In this document: positions 56,190 through 63,622 of the stretch, piece after piece
Layout: every line of letters starts with the position of its first letter
Position numbering within the stretch: the first letter of the stretch is position 1
Assembly: GCF_008386575.1 (NCBI RefSeq)
Contig: NZ_VUOA01000035.1
Location: 1 to 64,000, forward strand
Length of the DNA: 64,000 bases
Direction of reading: 5' to 3'
From: Salinarimonas soli
GTDB lineage: Bacteria; Pseudomonadota; Alphaproteobacteria; Rhizobiales; Beijerinckiaceae
The notes under the pieces: model-generated
The model's database searches: none
What the model saw: the letters and a program-made list of their open reading frames with translations, nothing else
What the model was told of the DNA's origin: nothing
Made by a program: the position numbers and the translations under genes

Positions 56190-56597
56190 GACCGAGGTGG
56201 GCCCGGGTGGACGAGCTTCCCGCGCGCGGTGAACCGCTCGACTTCAACCCCACCTTCGCGAGGAGCGAACGGGGAATGCGCGAGTGGAACACGGGCTTCC
56301 TTGTTGATGCTGTTGACCTTATTGAACAGTGAAAGACGTTGCTTGACCTCACCTAGCGGTGTCCCAGCAACACCCCACTGCTCGCTCAAAATTGTCTGAA
56401 CAATATTGACCTTGCGGGTGAAGTCCAAGTTCGCCGCCACGATGATAGCCGCGACCTCATTCAGAGAGAAGCTTAGCAACCGCTCGATCAAGCGCCTGCT
56501 CCATCCGAGCGAAGTCGTGCATAAAGCGCCCGACGAGGGCACACGCTGCCGACAGCGCCTCGTCCGGCAGAGCATCTGGGCGGTCGTCGGGCAGCAT
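56190..56597 (-). pseudogene. Frameshifted gene of unknown function next to the tRNA end of the island
   Basis: Starting at ATG 56597 (GGAGG eight bases before), the frame reads MLPDDRPDALPDEALSAACA then LVGRFMHDFARMEQALDRAVAKL and stops at about 56470. A +/-1 shift restores SLNEVAAIIVAANLDFTRKV, then LFNKVNSINKEARVPLAHSP and VEVERFTARGKL. Homologous text fades near 56190. Such helical proteins with an NxxAH-like LAHSPF segment occur in phages and defence islands, but I cannot name a family. It forms a pair with the 85-residue gene at 56616. Confidence 0.55.
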
Positions 56598-56615
56598 CAC
56601 GCCTGCCTCCAGAAA

Positions 56616-56873
56616 TCAGGCCTCGTCGGCCCCTGTGTTGATCAGGCCATCCCAGGCACGACGCGACTCGGCCTTCGCCTCCGCCGTCCGGAACGGGCGA
56701 ATCTCCGCGCTCACGAAGTTCAGCGATCCGATGTTGATGATGCGCTCTGGCGAGCCCATGAAGCTCGCGAGCTTGATCAGCGGCAGGGCCACTTCCGCGA
56801 CCTCCGCGGTGAAGGTGCACTCGCCCTCCTCCTCGACCATCCGGAACGTGTACTCGCGGCCAGCTTCGAACAT
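56616..56873 (-). CDS. Hypothetical protein, 85 residues
   Basis: I do not recognise it. The protein (MFEAGREYTFRMVEEEGECT then FTAEVAEVALPLIKLASF and RIINIGSLNFVSAEIR) alternates hydrophobic and charged residues like a small beta-barrel. GAGG lies a few bases before ATG 56873. It ends 18 bp before the frameshifted gene that follows on the same strand. Lower GC content than the flanking chromosome fits an acquired origin. Confidence 0.55.
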   Translation of the reverse strand: MFEAGREYTFRMVEEEGECTFTAEVAEVALPLIKLASFMGSPERIINIGSLNFVSAEIRPFRTAEAKAESRRAWDGLINTGADEA

Positions 56874-56950
56874 CCCGACCTCGCTCTCGTGTTGCCACAA
56901 TGTTGCATGGAACGGAGGGTAGCACGCGGAAAACCCACGTAAATCAAGGG

Positions 56951-56978
56951 AACGTGTTGCAAGCTTTGGAAACACGTT
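56951..56978. repeat. Interrupted palindrome AACGTGTT-N12-AACACGTT near attR
   Basis: Perfect 8-bp inverted arms at 56951-56958 and 56971-56978, about 65 bp inside the right att copy. The position suits a recombinase or excisionase binding site, or an operator of the small genes to its left. There is no U-run for a terminator. Confidence 0.4.
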
Positions 56979-56998
56979 CAGCCGGTGGCACGGGCACG

Positions 56999-57031
56999 AA
57001 AAAGCCCGCTAAGCCATTGGGGCAAGCGGGC
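56999..57031 (-). terminator. Rho-independent terminator of the tRNA-Met gene
   Basis: Read on the minus strand, GCCCGCT (57031-57025), a 14-base loop and AGCGGGC (57010-57004) are followed by five T residues (57003-56999). It lies 9 bases downstream of the tRNA 3' end. By location it belongs to the island, so the element supplies the tRNA with a terminator. Confidence 0.75.
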
Positions 57032-57039
57032 GTTTTAAG

Positions 57040-57116
57040 TGGTAGCGGAGGAGGGACTCGAACCCCCGACACGAGGATTATGATTCCTCTGCTCTAACCA
57101 GCTGAGCTACTCCGCC
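57040..57116 (-). tRNA. tRNA-Met (anticodon CAU), CCA encoded
   Basis: A full cloverleaf of 77 nt. The acceptor stem is GGCGGAG/CTCCGCT, the D arm GCTCAGCTGGTTAGAGC, the anticodon stem GAGGA/TCCTC with loop ATCATAA (anticodon CAT), the T arm GGGGGTTCGAGTCCCTC (one mismatch-tolerant pair) and ACCA at the 3' end. Elongator Met is favoured over the CAU-reading Ile2 isoacceptor by the acceptor and D arm, but a modification enzyme decides between them. Its 3' end at 57041-57057 doubles as the candidate attR. Confidence 0.92.
57041..57057 (+). repeat. Candidate attR: 17 bp within the tRNA-Met 3' end
   Basis: GGTAGCGGAGGAGGGAC matches 38185-38201 exactly in direct orientation. It covers the CCA end, the discriminator base and the 3' acceptor strand into the T stem, the usual crossover area of tyrosine recombinases at tRNA genes. 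The tRNA remains intact, as expected at attR. Confidence 0.7.
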
Positions 57117-57207
57117 CCGGCCCCGCGGCCCATGGGCCCCGCTCGGGTGTGCGGGGGGTATAGGGAGGGTGTGCGGGACTTGTCAAGCGGGTGCGCGAGG
57201 GTCCGCG

Positions 57208-57843
57208 TCAGGTGCGTTTCTTGAGGCGCATGAGCTTGAAGAAGCCCGCCGGAAAGAGGGGCGCCACCTCCAGGACGTCGATGTCGCCGCGGCGCCTGGC
57301 CCAGGCCTCGACGCGGCTGATCTTGAAGGCGGAGCTCCAGCCCACGCGCTTCATGAGCGGCGCCACGGCCTCCTCGACCCGCGCCACGGGCCCCGCGTCG
57401 CCCGAGAGCTTGCTCGAGATCACGATCTCGCCGCCCGGCCGCAGGACGCGCACGCATTCGTCGAGCGCGCCTTCCGGATCGGGCACGAGGGTGATCACGA
57501 AAGGCACGGCGACCGCGTCGAAGCGCCCGTCGGGGAAGCCGAGGCGGCAGGCGTCCATGGAGGCGAGGCCCACGACCTGGCGCATGCCCGCCGCCTTCTC
57601 CTGCGCCTTGCGCAGCATGTGCTCCGACAGATCGACGCCCACCACCCGGCAATGGGCCGGGTAGTAGCGCAGCACCAGGCCCGTGCCGACGCCGACCTCC
57701 AGGATGTCGGGCCCGGCGGCGGCGGCACCGAGCGCGGTGCGCCGGTGGGCGTCGGAGAGAAGCTTGTTGTAGACCTTGTCGTAGATCGGGGCCCAGCGCT
57801 CGTAGACGCGCTTTTGTCCTTCGAGGTCGTACTGCACGGCCAT
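57208..57843 (-). CDS. Class I SAM methyltransferase, PmtA-like (phosphatidylethanolamine N-methyltransferase type)
   Basis: A 211-residue methyltransferase. RVYERWAPIYDKVYNKLL opens the protein and is typical for the PmtA/Pmt group. The SAM motif is ILEVGVGTGLVLRYYP near residue 48. VVGVDLSEHMLRKAQEK and RVLRPGGEIVISSKL follow. The enzyme would methylate phosphatidylethanolamine on the way to phosphatidylcholine at the inner face of the membrane, common in plant-associated alphaproteobacteria. The start MAVQYDLEG is used. The mnmA stop lies 23 bp upstream. Confidence 0.8.
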   Translation of the reverse strand: MAVQYDLEGQKRVYERWAPIYDKVYNKLLSDAHRRTALGAAAAGPDILEVGVGTGLVLRYYPAHCRVVGVDLSEHMLRKAQEKAAGMRQVVGLASMDACRLGFPDGRFDAVAVPFVITLVPDPEGALDECVRVLRPGGEIVISSKLSGDAGPVARVEEAVAPLMKRVGWSSAFKISRVEAWARRRGDIDVLEVAPLFPAGFFKLMRLKKRT

Positions 57844-57866
57844 GCGGCGGGGCTCCAGGCGAGAGA

Positions 57867-59015
57867 TCAGGCGGCGGCGACGAGGGCTTCGCGGCGGGCG
57901 ATGACGCCTCCGCCCAGAACCCGCGCCCGCGGGCCCTCGCCATCATAGAGGACGCAGGCCTGGCCCGGCGAGACGCCGTCCTCCGGCCGCAGCAGCTCGA
58001 CGCCCGCCGCGCCCTCGCTCCAGCGCAGGAGCGCAGGCTGGGGCGGGCGGGTGGAGCGCACCCGGGCCGCGACCTCCAGGCCCTCGGGGCCGATGGCGTC
58101 GAGCGGCGTGTCGCCGAGCCAGTTCAGGTCGCGCAAGGGGATGATCCGGGTGGCGAGCGCCTCGCGGGGGCCCACCACCACCCGGGCGCGCTCGGCGTCG
58201 AGCGCCACGACGAAGAGCGGCTCGCCCACCGAGAGGCCAAGCCCCCGGCGCTGGCCCACCGTATAGTGGACGATGCCCCGGTGCTCGCCGAGCACCCGCC
58301 CGTCCACATGGACGATCTCGCCCGCCTGCACGGCGCCGGGCTTCAGGCGCTCGATCACGTCCGAATAGCGCCCCTGGGGCACGAAGCAGATGTCCTGGCT
58401 GTCGGCCTTGTCGGCGATGGCGAGGCCGAACTCGCGGGCGAGCGCCCGCGTCTCGCGCTTGTCGAGCTCCCCTAAGGGAAAGCGCAGGAGCGACAGCTGC
58501 TCGGGTGTGGTGGCGTAGAGGAAGTAGCTCTGGTCGCGCTCGGGGTCCGCGGCGCGGTGCAGCGCGCGCCGACCGTCGGGCAGGGCACGGCTTGCCACGT
58601 AGTGGCCCGTGGCGAGCGCGTCGGCGCCCAGATCCACGGCGGTGGCGAGAAGATCGCGGAACTTGATGGAGCGGTTGCACTCCACGCAGGGGATCGGCGT
58701 CTCGCCCGACAGGTAGCTCTCGGCGAAACGGTCGATCACCGCCTCGCGGAAGCGGGACTCGTAGTCGAGGACGTAATGCGGGATGCCGATGGTCTCGGCG
58801 GCGCGCCGAGCGTCGTGGATGTCCTGGCCGGCGCAGCAGGCGCCCCTGCGGTGGACCGCCGCGCCGTGGTCGTAGAGCTGGAGCGTGATCCCGACCACGT
58901 CGTAGCCCTCGCGCTTGAGCAGGGCCGCCACCACCGACGAGTCGACGCCGCCCGACATCGCCACGACGACGCGGGTCTTCGACGGCTCGGAGGGCAGGTC
59001 GAGGCTGTTGGGCAT
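57867..59015 (-). CDS. mnmA: tRNA-uridine 2-sulfurtransferase MnmA
   Basis: A 382-residue enzyme with the PP-loop [17 protein letters not shown] near residue 18, the first catalytic cysteine in [11 protein letters not shown] and the second in [14 protein letters not shown] is used to make 2-thiouridine at the wobble position of Glu, Gln and Lys tRNAs, with sulfur passed from IscS/TusE-type donors. The length is normal. It is likely co-transcribed with the PmtA-like gene. Confidence 0.95.
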   Translation of the reverse strand: MPNSLDLPSEPSKTRVVVAMSGGVDSSVVAALLKREGYDVVGITLQLYDHGAAVHRRGACCAGQDIHDARRAAETIGIPHYVLDYESRFREAVIDRFAESYLSGETPIPCVECNRSIKFRDLLATAVDLGADALATGHYVASRALPDGRRALHRAADPERDQSYFLYATTPEQLSLLRFPLGELDKRETRALAREFGLAIADKADSQDICFVPQGRYSDVIERLKPGAVQAGEIVHVDGRVLGEHRGIVHYTVGQRRGLGLSVGEPLFVVALDAERARVVVGPREALATRIIPLRDLNWLGDTPLDAIGPEGLEVAARVRSTRPPQPALLRWSEGAAGVELLRPEDGVSPGQACVLYDGEGPRARVLGGGVIARREALVAAA

Positions 59016-59239
59016 GGCATCATCCGGGCGCGCGTGGGATCCGCCTCCCGCCGCGCGCTGGGCCCTCTATAGCGGCGGTCGGCCGTTTCTGCCAGCGGCC
59101 CGGCAAATCCTGCCGGGGACGGGCGGGAGCGACGGAGGTGGCGAACCCCGAAATCGTTGGCGCCTCTGGACTTTTCAAGGGCGGGCGTCTGGCGCGGGCC
59201 TTGCGTGGGAGAGCGGGCCACCAACCGCGACCCGGTCCC

Positions 59240-60643
59240 ATGCGCGACGCCGCTCCCGTCTCCCCTCCCCGCTCCGCCGCCGCCGAGCGCGCGCTCGCCC
59301 GCGCCGAACCGCCCGGGCAGGAGAAGCGCGCGGACGCGCCCTCCTTCGAGGACGCGCTCGCGGAGGCTCCGGGCACCGAGCCCGGGACACCGGCCGTCCC
59401 CGCTGGGGCCAAGCCCAAGGACGCGAAGGCGCCGAACGCCTCCGAGGCGCCTTCCGAGGGGGCCGGGCAGCCGGCCCCTCCCGGCCCAGCCCTGGCCGCC
59501 GACCTTCTCGCGATCATCGCCGCAGCCTCCACGCCCAAGGCACAGCCTACCCCGGCGAAGGCCGTGGAGGCCGAAGCGGCCGAGGCCGCGACGGAAGCCG
59601 GGCCAGAGGAGAAGAGCGAGGGCGAGGCGGAGCCGGCAGCCGGACCGGTTCCCTTGGCCGGCGCCGCCCCGACCCCGGCCGTCGCCGTTCCGGCGCCCGT
59701 CGCCCCATCCCTCCCCGCCCCCAATCGCCCCGTGGCCGGGGCTGGGGCGGACGAGGCCGGCATCGCTGGCGTGGGCCCATCCACGGGGCCCGACGCGCCC
59801 GTTCAGGCCGACGGTGTGCCCGCGCCGGCCGTTCCCGCAGCGCCGGTCGCCGCCGCGGTTGGCGGCGAGGACGAGCTCGCCTCGGACCAGGCGAGCGCGC
59901 CTCAGGCATCGGCGAAGCCGCCGGAGGCGGGACAAACGGAGCCGACGCCGCCCGCGCCTCCGCCCCACCCGTCGGCGCCCCATGCTGCCCTGAAAGCCGC
60001 GGGCGCGCGGGCCAAGCCGGAGGGCGAGGAGCGGGAGGGTGGAAAGCCCGTCGAGGGCCGCCGCGACGCGGAGCCCGCGAGACCCCTTCCCGAACCCCGG
60101 GGGCGGGACGACGCCCCCTCGGGCGCGGGCTTCGAGGCCCTGTCGCGGGCGCTGGGCCCGGGCGCCCCGGCGGCGAACGCCACCCCGGCGCCCGCGGCGC
60201 CGCCCGTGCCCGTGCTTCAGAACGTGCCGCTGGGCGCCGTGCCCGTGGAGATCGGCCTCAAAAGCCTCGCCGGGATGAACCGCTTCGAGATCCGCCTCGA
60301 TCCGGAGGATCTCGGGCGCATCGACGTGACCCTCGAGATCGGCGACGCGGGCGAGGTGAAGGCCCGTCTCGTGGTCGACCGGGTCGAGACCCTGGCCCTG
60401 CTCCAGCGGGACGCCAAGACCCTGGAGCGCGCCTTCGAGCAGGCGGGGCTCAAGGCCACGGACGGCTCCGTGGACATGCAGCTGCGCGACCAGGGCTCCC
60501 AGCCCGGCTCGCGCGGCGAGCGGGGCCGCGACGACCGCCCGGGCCGCGAGCCCGGGCCGCCCCTGGAGCGCCAGCCCTCCAGCCCTCCGCCGCAGGCCCG
60601 CCCGATCTGGCGCGGCACGGCGGGCATCGACATGAGGATCTAG
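59240..60643 (+). CDS. fliK: Flagellar hook-length control protein FliK
   Basis: A 467-residue protein. Residues 1-330 are a low-complexity Ala/Pro/Glu-rich region, as in FliK rulers. The C-terminal Flg_hook domain begins around residue 340 (LKSLAGMNRFEIRLDPEDLG, then RIDVTLEIGDAGEVKARLVVDR). It measures the hook and switches export specificity in flagellar assembly. The start is uncertain: ATG 59240 (MRDAAPV) is preferred, and an in-frame ATG at 59138 is possible. flgD follows after 3 bp. Confidence 0.88.
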   Translation: MRDAAPVSPPRSAAAERALARAEPPGQEKRADAPSFEDALAEAPGTEPGTPAVPAGAKPKDAKAPNASEAPSEGAGQPAPPGPALAADLLAIIAAASTPKAQPTPAKAVEAEAAEAATEAGPEEKSEGEAEPAAGPVPLAGAAPTPAVAVPAPVAPSLPAPNRPVAGAGADEAGIAGVGPSTGPDAPVQADGVPAPAVPAAPVAAAVGGEDELASDQASAPQASAKPPEAGQTEPTPPAPPPHPSAPHAALKAAGARAKPEGEEREGGKPVEGRRDAEPARPLPEPRGRDDAPSGAGFEALSRALGPGAPAANATPAPAAPPVPVLQNVPLGAVPVEIGLKSLAGMNRFEIRLDPEDLGRIDVTLEIGDAGEVKARLVVDRVETLALLQRDAKTLERAFEQAGLKATDGSVDMQLRDQGSQPGSRGERGRDDRPGREPGPPLERQPSSPPPQARPIWRGTAGIDMRI

Positions 60644-60646
60644 CCC

Positions 60647-61327
60647 ATGGCCACCGCAGCCGCTGCCGTCAACAGCATCGCCCGGAGCGCCGCCACCTCG
60701 GGCGAGGCGAAGAGCCGGAACTCGATCGCGAACAATTTCGACTCGTTCCTGCTCCTCCTCACCACCCAGCTCAAGAACCAGAGCCCCCTCGACCCGCTCG
60801 ACACGAACCAGTTCACGCAGCAGCTGGTGCAGTTCGCCTCGGTGGAGCAGCAGCTTCGCACCAACGACACGCTGAAGGCGCTTCTCACCAACGCGCAGAC
60901 CTCCACCGTGTCGAACGCGGCGAGCTTCGTGGGCCTGCAGGTGACGGCGGACGGCGCCTCGACGCGGCTCACCGACGAGGGCGCCTCGTGGACGCTGACC
61001 GCCCCGAAGGCCGTCGCCCGCGCGACCCTGACCATCAAGGACACCGAGGGGAACGTGGTCGCCACGAGCCTGCGCCCCCTGGCGGCGGGCTCGCAGGCCT
61101 TCACCTGGGACGGGCGCACGAGCACGGGCCAGAAGGCGCCCGCGGGCGACTACACCATCACCGTGACGGGCGTGGACGCGGGCGGCGCGAGCGTCTCGAT
61201 CAAGACGGAGATCCAGGGCCGGGTGGATTCCGTCGACGTGAGCGGGAGCGAGACGATCCTCGCCATCGGCAAGCTGCGCGTGCCGCTCGCCAACGTGAAG
61301 GCGGTCTCCCGGCCGGTGGGCCAATGA
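60647..61327 (+). CDS. flgD: Flagellar hook assembly protein FlgD
   Basis: A 226-residue FlgD. FDSFLLLLTTQLKNQSPLDP, then LDTNQFTQQLVQFASVEQQL is the classic FlgD N-terminal scaffold motif near residue 28. The C-terminal half has the FlgD Ig-like/tudor-like domains (FTWDGRTSTGQKAPAGDYTI). It caps the growing hook. It directly follows fliK, the usual order, and is 111 bp upstream of sciP. Confidence 0.93.
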   Translation: MATAAAAVNSIARSAATSGEAKSRNSIANNFDSFLLLLTTQLKNQSPLDPLDTNQFTQQLVQFASVEQQLRTNDTLKALLTNAQTSTVSNAASFVGLQVTADGASTRLTDEGASWTLTAPKAVARATLTIKDTEGNVVATSLRPLAAGSQAFTWDGRTSTGQKAPAGDYTITVTGVDAGGASVSIKTEIQGRVDSVDVSGSETILAIGKLRVPLANVKAVSRPVGQ

Positions 61328-61370
61328 ATGCAGCGCAATCGTGGCATCGACGCGAATCACACGCTTGCAC

Positions 61371-61385
61371 TTAGGCAAATCTTAA
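61371..61385 (+). promoter_or_regulatory. CtrA-binding-type box upstream of sciP
   Basis: TTAG-GCAAATC-TTAA matches the CtrA consensus TTAA-N7-TTAA with one mismatch, 54-68 bp before the sciP ATG. In Caulobacter, sciP is a CtrA target and SciP represses CtrA-dependent promoters. Confidence 0.55.
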
Positions 61386-61438
61386 GCGCGGACGCCTACT
61401 GTCCTCATACAAGGTCAGTTGTAGTGTGTGAGCGTATC

Positions 61439-61714
61439 ATGACCGAAACCCATCGCCCGAGGGTCAAATATGTCATCGGGCCCGACGGAAGTCCTCTGAC
61501 GGTCGCCGACCTCCCCCCGCCCAACACCCGACGTTGGGTGATCCGCCGCAAGGCGGAGGTGGTCGCGGCGGTGCGCGGCGGCCTTCTCAGCCTCGAAGAG
61601 GCCTGTCAGCGCTATACGCTGACGACCGAAGAATTCCTGAGCTGGCAAGCCTCCATCGACCAGCACGGCCTGGCTGGCCTGCGCACCACGCGCATCCAGC
61701 ATTACCGCCAGTAA
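61439..61714 (+). CDS. sciP: CtrA inhibitor SciP (DUF1153)
   Basis: A 91-residue helix-turn-helix protein. RVKYVIGPDGSPLTVADLPP opens, followed by NTRRWVIRRKAEVVAAVRGG and YTLTTEEFLSWQASIDQHG. It matches SciP nearly throughout. SciP binds CtrA and stops it from recruiting RNA polymerase, timing flagellar and cell-cycle genes. It follows fliK-flgD, consistent with flagellar control, and has a CtrA-like box upstream and a strong terminator downstream. Confidence 0.92.
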   Translation: MTETHRPRVKYVIGPDGSPLTVADLPPPNTRRWVIRRKAEVVAAVRGGLLSLEEACQRYTLTTEEFLSWQASIDQHGLAGLRTTRIQHYRQ

Positions 61715-61728
61715 AGGCCGCCTTTTCG

Positions 61729-61773
61729 GCACGACGGCGCCGGGTCCGAGCGATCCGGCGCCGTCGTGCTTTT
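61729..61773 (+). terminator. Strong rho-independent terminator after sciP
   Basis: Perfect 15-bp arms at 61729-61743 (GCACGACGGCGCCGG) and 61755-61769 with an 11-base loop, followed by TTTT. It begins 14 bp after the sciP stop. Confidence 0.88.
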
Positions 61774-61829
61774 CACGCTCCGCCGCGCGTGCTTGGATGG
61801 GGCACCCCTTCCCTGCCGAGGATCGCGTC

Positions 61830-62234
61830 GTGGAATTGAAAGCCCCCGGCTCCGTGCCGTCCCGCCAGGTCTCGCCCGACGCCTTCACGGGGACGGTCTG
61901 GCAGGACCCGATCATCGACGCGCCGGCGCCCGCCCGCCTTCGGGCCGCCCGGGTGAGCTTCTCGCCCGGCGCCCGCACGCATTGGCACACCCACCCCTTG
62001 GGCCAGACCCTGCACGTCCTGTCGGGCAGCGGACGCTTCCAGACCTGGGGCGAGCCCGTGCGCGAGATCCGCGCCGGCGACACCGTCTGGATCCCGCCGG
62101 GGGAGAAGCACTGGCACGGCGCCGGCCCTCAGACCGCCATGGTGCACATCGCCATGCACGAGGCGGAGGGCGGCACGCATGTGACGTGGCTCGAGCCCGT
62201 GACGGACGAGCAATATGCGGTGGGGCCGGGATAG
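61830..62234 (+). CDS. Cupin-domain protein
   Basis: A 134-residue single cupin barrel. The first cupin motif is HWHTHPLGQTLHVLSGSGRF with its metal histidines, the second is GDTVWIPPGEKHWHGAGP. Members of this group resemble manganese cupins such as hydroxynitrile lyases or carboxymuconolactone decarboxylase-linked cupins. Activity is unknown. GTG 61830 (VELKAPG) is favoured by comparison with the usual MELK-type start. ATG 61797 is an alternative. Lies alone after the sciP terminator. Confidence 0.82.
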   Translation: MELKAPGSVPSRQVSPDAFTGTVWQDPIIDAPAPARLRAARVSFSPGARTHWHTHPLGQTLHVLSGSGRFQTWGEPVREIRAGDTVWIPPGEKHWHGAGPQTAMVHIAMHEAEGGTHVTWLEPVTDEQYAVGPG

Positions 62235-62290
62235 GCCTGGCCTGGCCCACGGGGCCGTCGGCCGATAGCGACGGCGGGCTCGCGCCGCCC

Positions 62291-62860
62291 CTACGGCTCC
62301 AGCTCGGTGTCCCAGTAGAGATAATCCATCCAGCTCTCGTGCAGATAGTTCGGCGGGAAGAGGCGGCCGTTCTGGTGCAGGTCGTGGATGGAGGGGGAGA
62401 AGGGCGGCTGGTGGGGCCACATCCCGGCGTCGCGCGGGAGCAGGTCGCTTTTGCGCAGGTTGCACGGGGAGCAGGCCGTGACCACGTTCTCCCAGGTCGT
62501 CTGCCCGCCCTTGGAGCGGGGAATGAGGTGATCGAAGGTGAGATCGTCGCGGCTGCCGCAATATTGGCAGGTGAAACGGTCGCGCAGGAAGACGTTGAAG
62601 CGGGTGAAGGCCGGGTTGCGGCTCGGCTGGACATAGGTCTTCAGCGAGACCACCGAGGGAAGACGCATCTCGAAGCTCGGACTTCGAACCGTCTTGTCGT
62701 AGCTGGAGACGATGTTGACGCGGTCGAGGAACACCGCCTTGATCGCGTCCTGCCAGGACCAGATCGACAGGGGATAATAGCTCAGGGGCCGGTAATCGGC
62801 GTTGAGCACCAGCGCCGGACAGGCCTCGGGTCGCACCACAGGCTGAACGTGGATCGTCAC
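62291..62860 (-). CDS. HNH endonuclease
   Basis: A 189-residue protein with an N-terminal conserved block (PALVLNADYRPLSYYPLSIW, then SWQDAIKAVFLDRVNIV) and a C-terminal HNH motif (CQYCGSRDDLTFDHLIPRSK, NVVTACSPCN). Two CxxC pairs bind structural zinc and the H-N-H triad binds the catalytic metal. This short HNH type is conserved in alphaproteobacterial chromosomes. It might be a DNA-repair or single-turnover enzyme. The GTG 62860 start follows GGAGGAGG. The frame further upstream is not protein-like. Confidence 0.88.
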   Translation of the reverse strand: MTIHVQPVVRPEACPALVLNADYRPLSYYPLSIWSWQDAIKAVFLDRVNIVSSYDKTVRSPSFEMRLPSVVSLKTYVQPSRNPAFTRFNVFLRDRFTCQYCGSRDDLTFDHLIPRSKGGQTTWENVVTACSPCNLRKSDLLPRDAGMWPHQPPFSPSIHDLHQNGRLFPPNYLHESWMDYLYWDTELEP

Positions 62861-63341
62861 ACCACCTCCTCCGATCGGACGAGGGAAGAACTCCCGTTGA
62901 TAGAAGTCTACGCCGATCGTGCCGCCCTTGTGAACCCCGGCCGGTGTCGCAGCGCGAATTGCGTGTGGAAGGGGGGAGCGGGCGCCGCTGGGCTCCCTCC
63001 CCACAAGGGGGAGGGTTGGGATGGGGGGTGCCGGCGGTGCCGGGTCCGGAAAGGTCACCGGCCGATCGGTTGAGCCTCGTTCCGCTCGACCTCAGAGGCT
63101 GACCCGAAAGGGCTTGCTCCTGTCCCCCTCATGCTGAGGTGCCCTGCGAAAGCAGGGCCTCGAAGCACGCAGGACGCTGCCACAGCCGTCTGGCGATCCC
63201 TGGAGCGCCCTTCGAGGCCCACTTCGTGGGCGCCTCAGGACGAGGTGGGAGGTGGGCCGTCCTTATGAGTCAGCCTCTCAGTCGCCCCCACCCCTAGCCC
63301 CTCTCCGCAAGGGGGAGGGGAACGCGTCGCGCTCGGGAGGC
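62861..63341. other. Intergenic region with REP hairpins and dispersed repeat copy 4
   Basis: These 481 bp hold a REP-like hairpin near 62995-63015, the longer dispersed repeat at 63126-63280, and another REP hairpin (CTCTCCGCAAGGGGGAGGGG) near 63300-63320. I see no gene. The promoter of the HNH gene should lie in its left part. Confidence 0.6.
63126..63280 (+). repeat. Dispersed repeat, copy 4
   Basis: It reads CTCATGCTGAGGTGCCCTGC, TCGAAGCACGCAGGACGCTG, GGAGCGCCCTTCGAGGCCC, then TCAGGACGAGG and CGTCCTTATGAGTCAGCC. It is the best match to copy 2 (16371-16530), and the reverse of copies 1 and 3. Confidence 0.8.
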
Positions 63342-63542
63342 CTATACCCGCCTGTCGACCAGGGTCCCCTGGCCTTCGGGGGCCGGCGGGCCAGACGGCG
63401 GCGGGGCTGCCTCCTCGATCACCTTGACGAGCCCCCGCTCGGCGCCCGCCTGCATCTTCAGCGCCAGCAGCTCCATGGCCTGCTCGCGCTGGTCGCCGCG
63501 CGCGGCGCTCCAGGCCTGCGCGATGCCGGATGTCTGGGTCAT
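63342..63542 (-). CDS. Small hypothetical protein, YjfB motility-protein-like
   Basis: A 66-residue protein. MTQTSGIAQAWSAARGDQRE, then QAMELLALKMQAGAERGLVK and VIEEAA form two amphipathic helices resembling the YjfB putative motility family, with a proline-rich tail. It lies near flagellar genes (fliK, flgD, sciP). No promoter or ribosome-binding site stands out. Moderate support only. Confidence 0.55.
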   Translation of the reverse strand: MTQTSGIAQAWSAARGDQREQAMELLALKMQAGAERGLVKVIEEAAPPPSGPPAPEGQGTLVDRRV

Positions 63543-63622
63543 GCCCGTCCCCCTTCGTCGCCGCCCAGGATGCCGGGGAGCCGTTGGGGAGGCATTAAGG
63601 AATCGAGTCGAAAGCCGCGGGA

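Noticed and set aside
55994-56575. A 193-codon minus-strand frame taken as one intact gene
   Set aside because: Only its middle is protein-like. The true start with a ribosome-binding site lies in another frame at 56597, and the end runs antisense through the integrase fragment, so it is treated as a frameshifted pseudogene.
58736-61378. An 880-codon minus-strand frame across the 5' end of mnmA, fliK, flgD
   Set aside because: Low-complexity Gly/Arg/Leu text opposite three recognised genes. No start signal or family.
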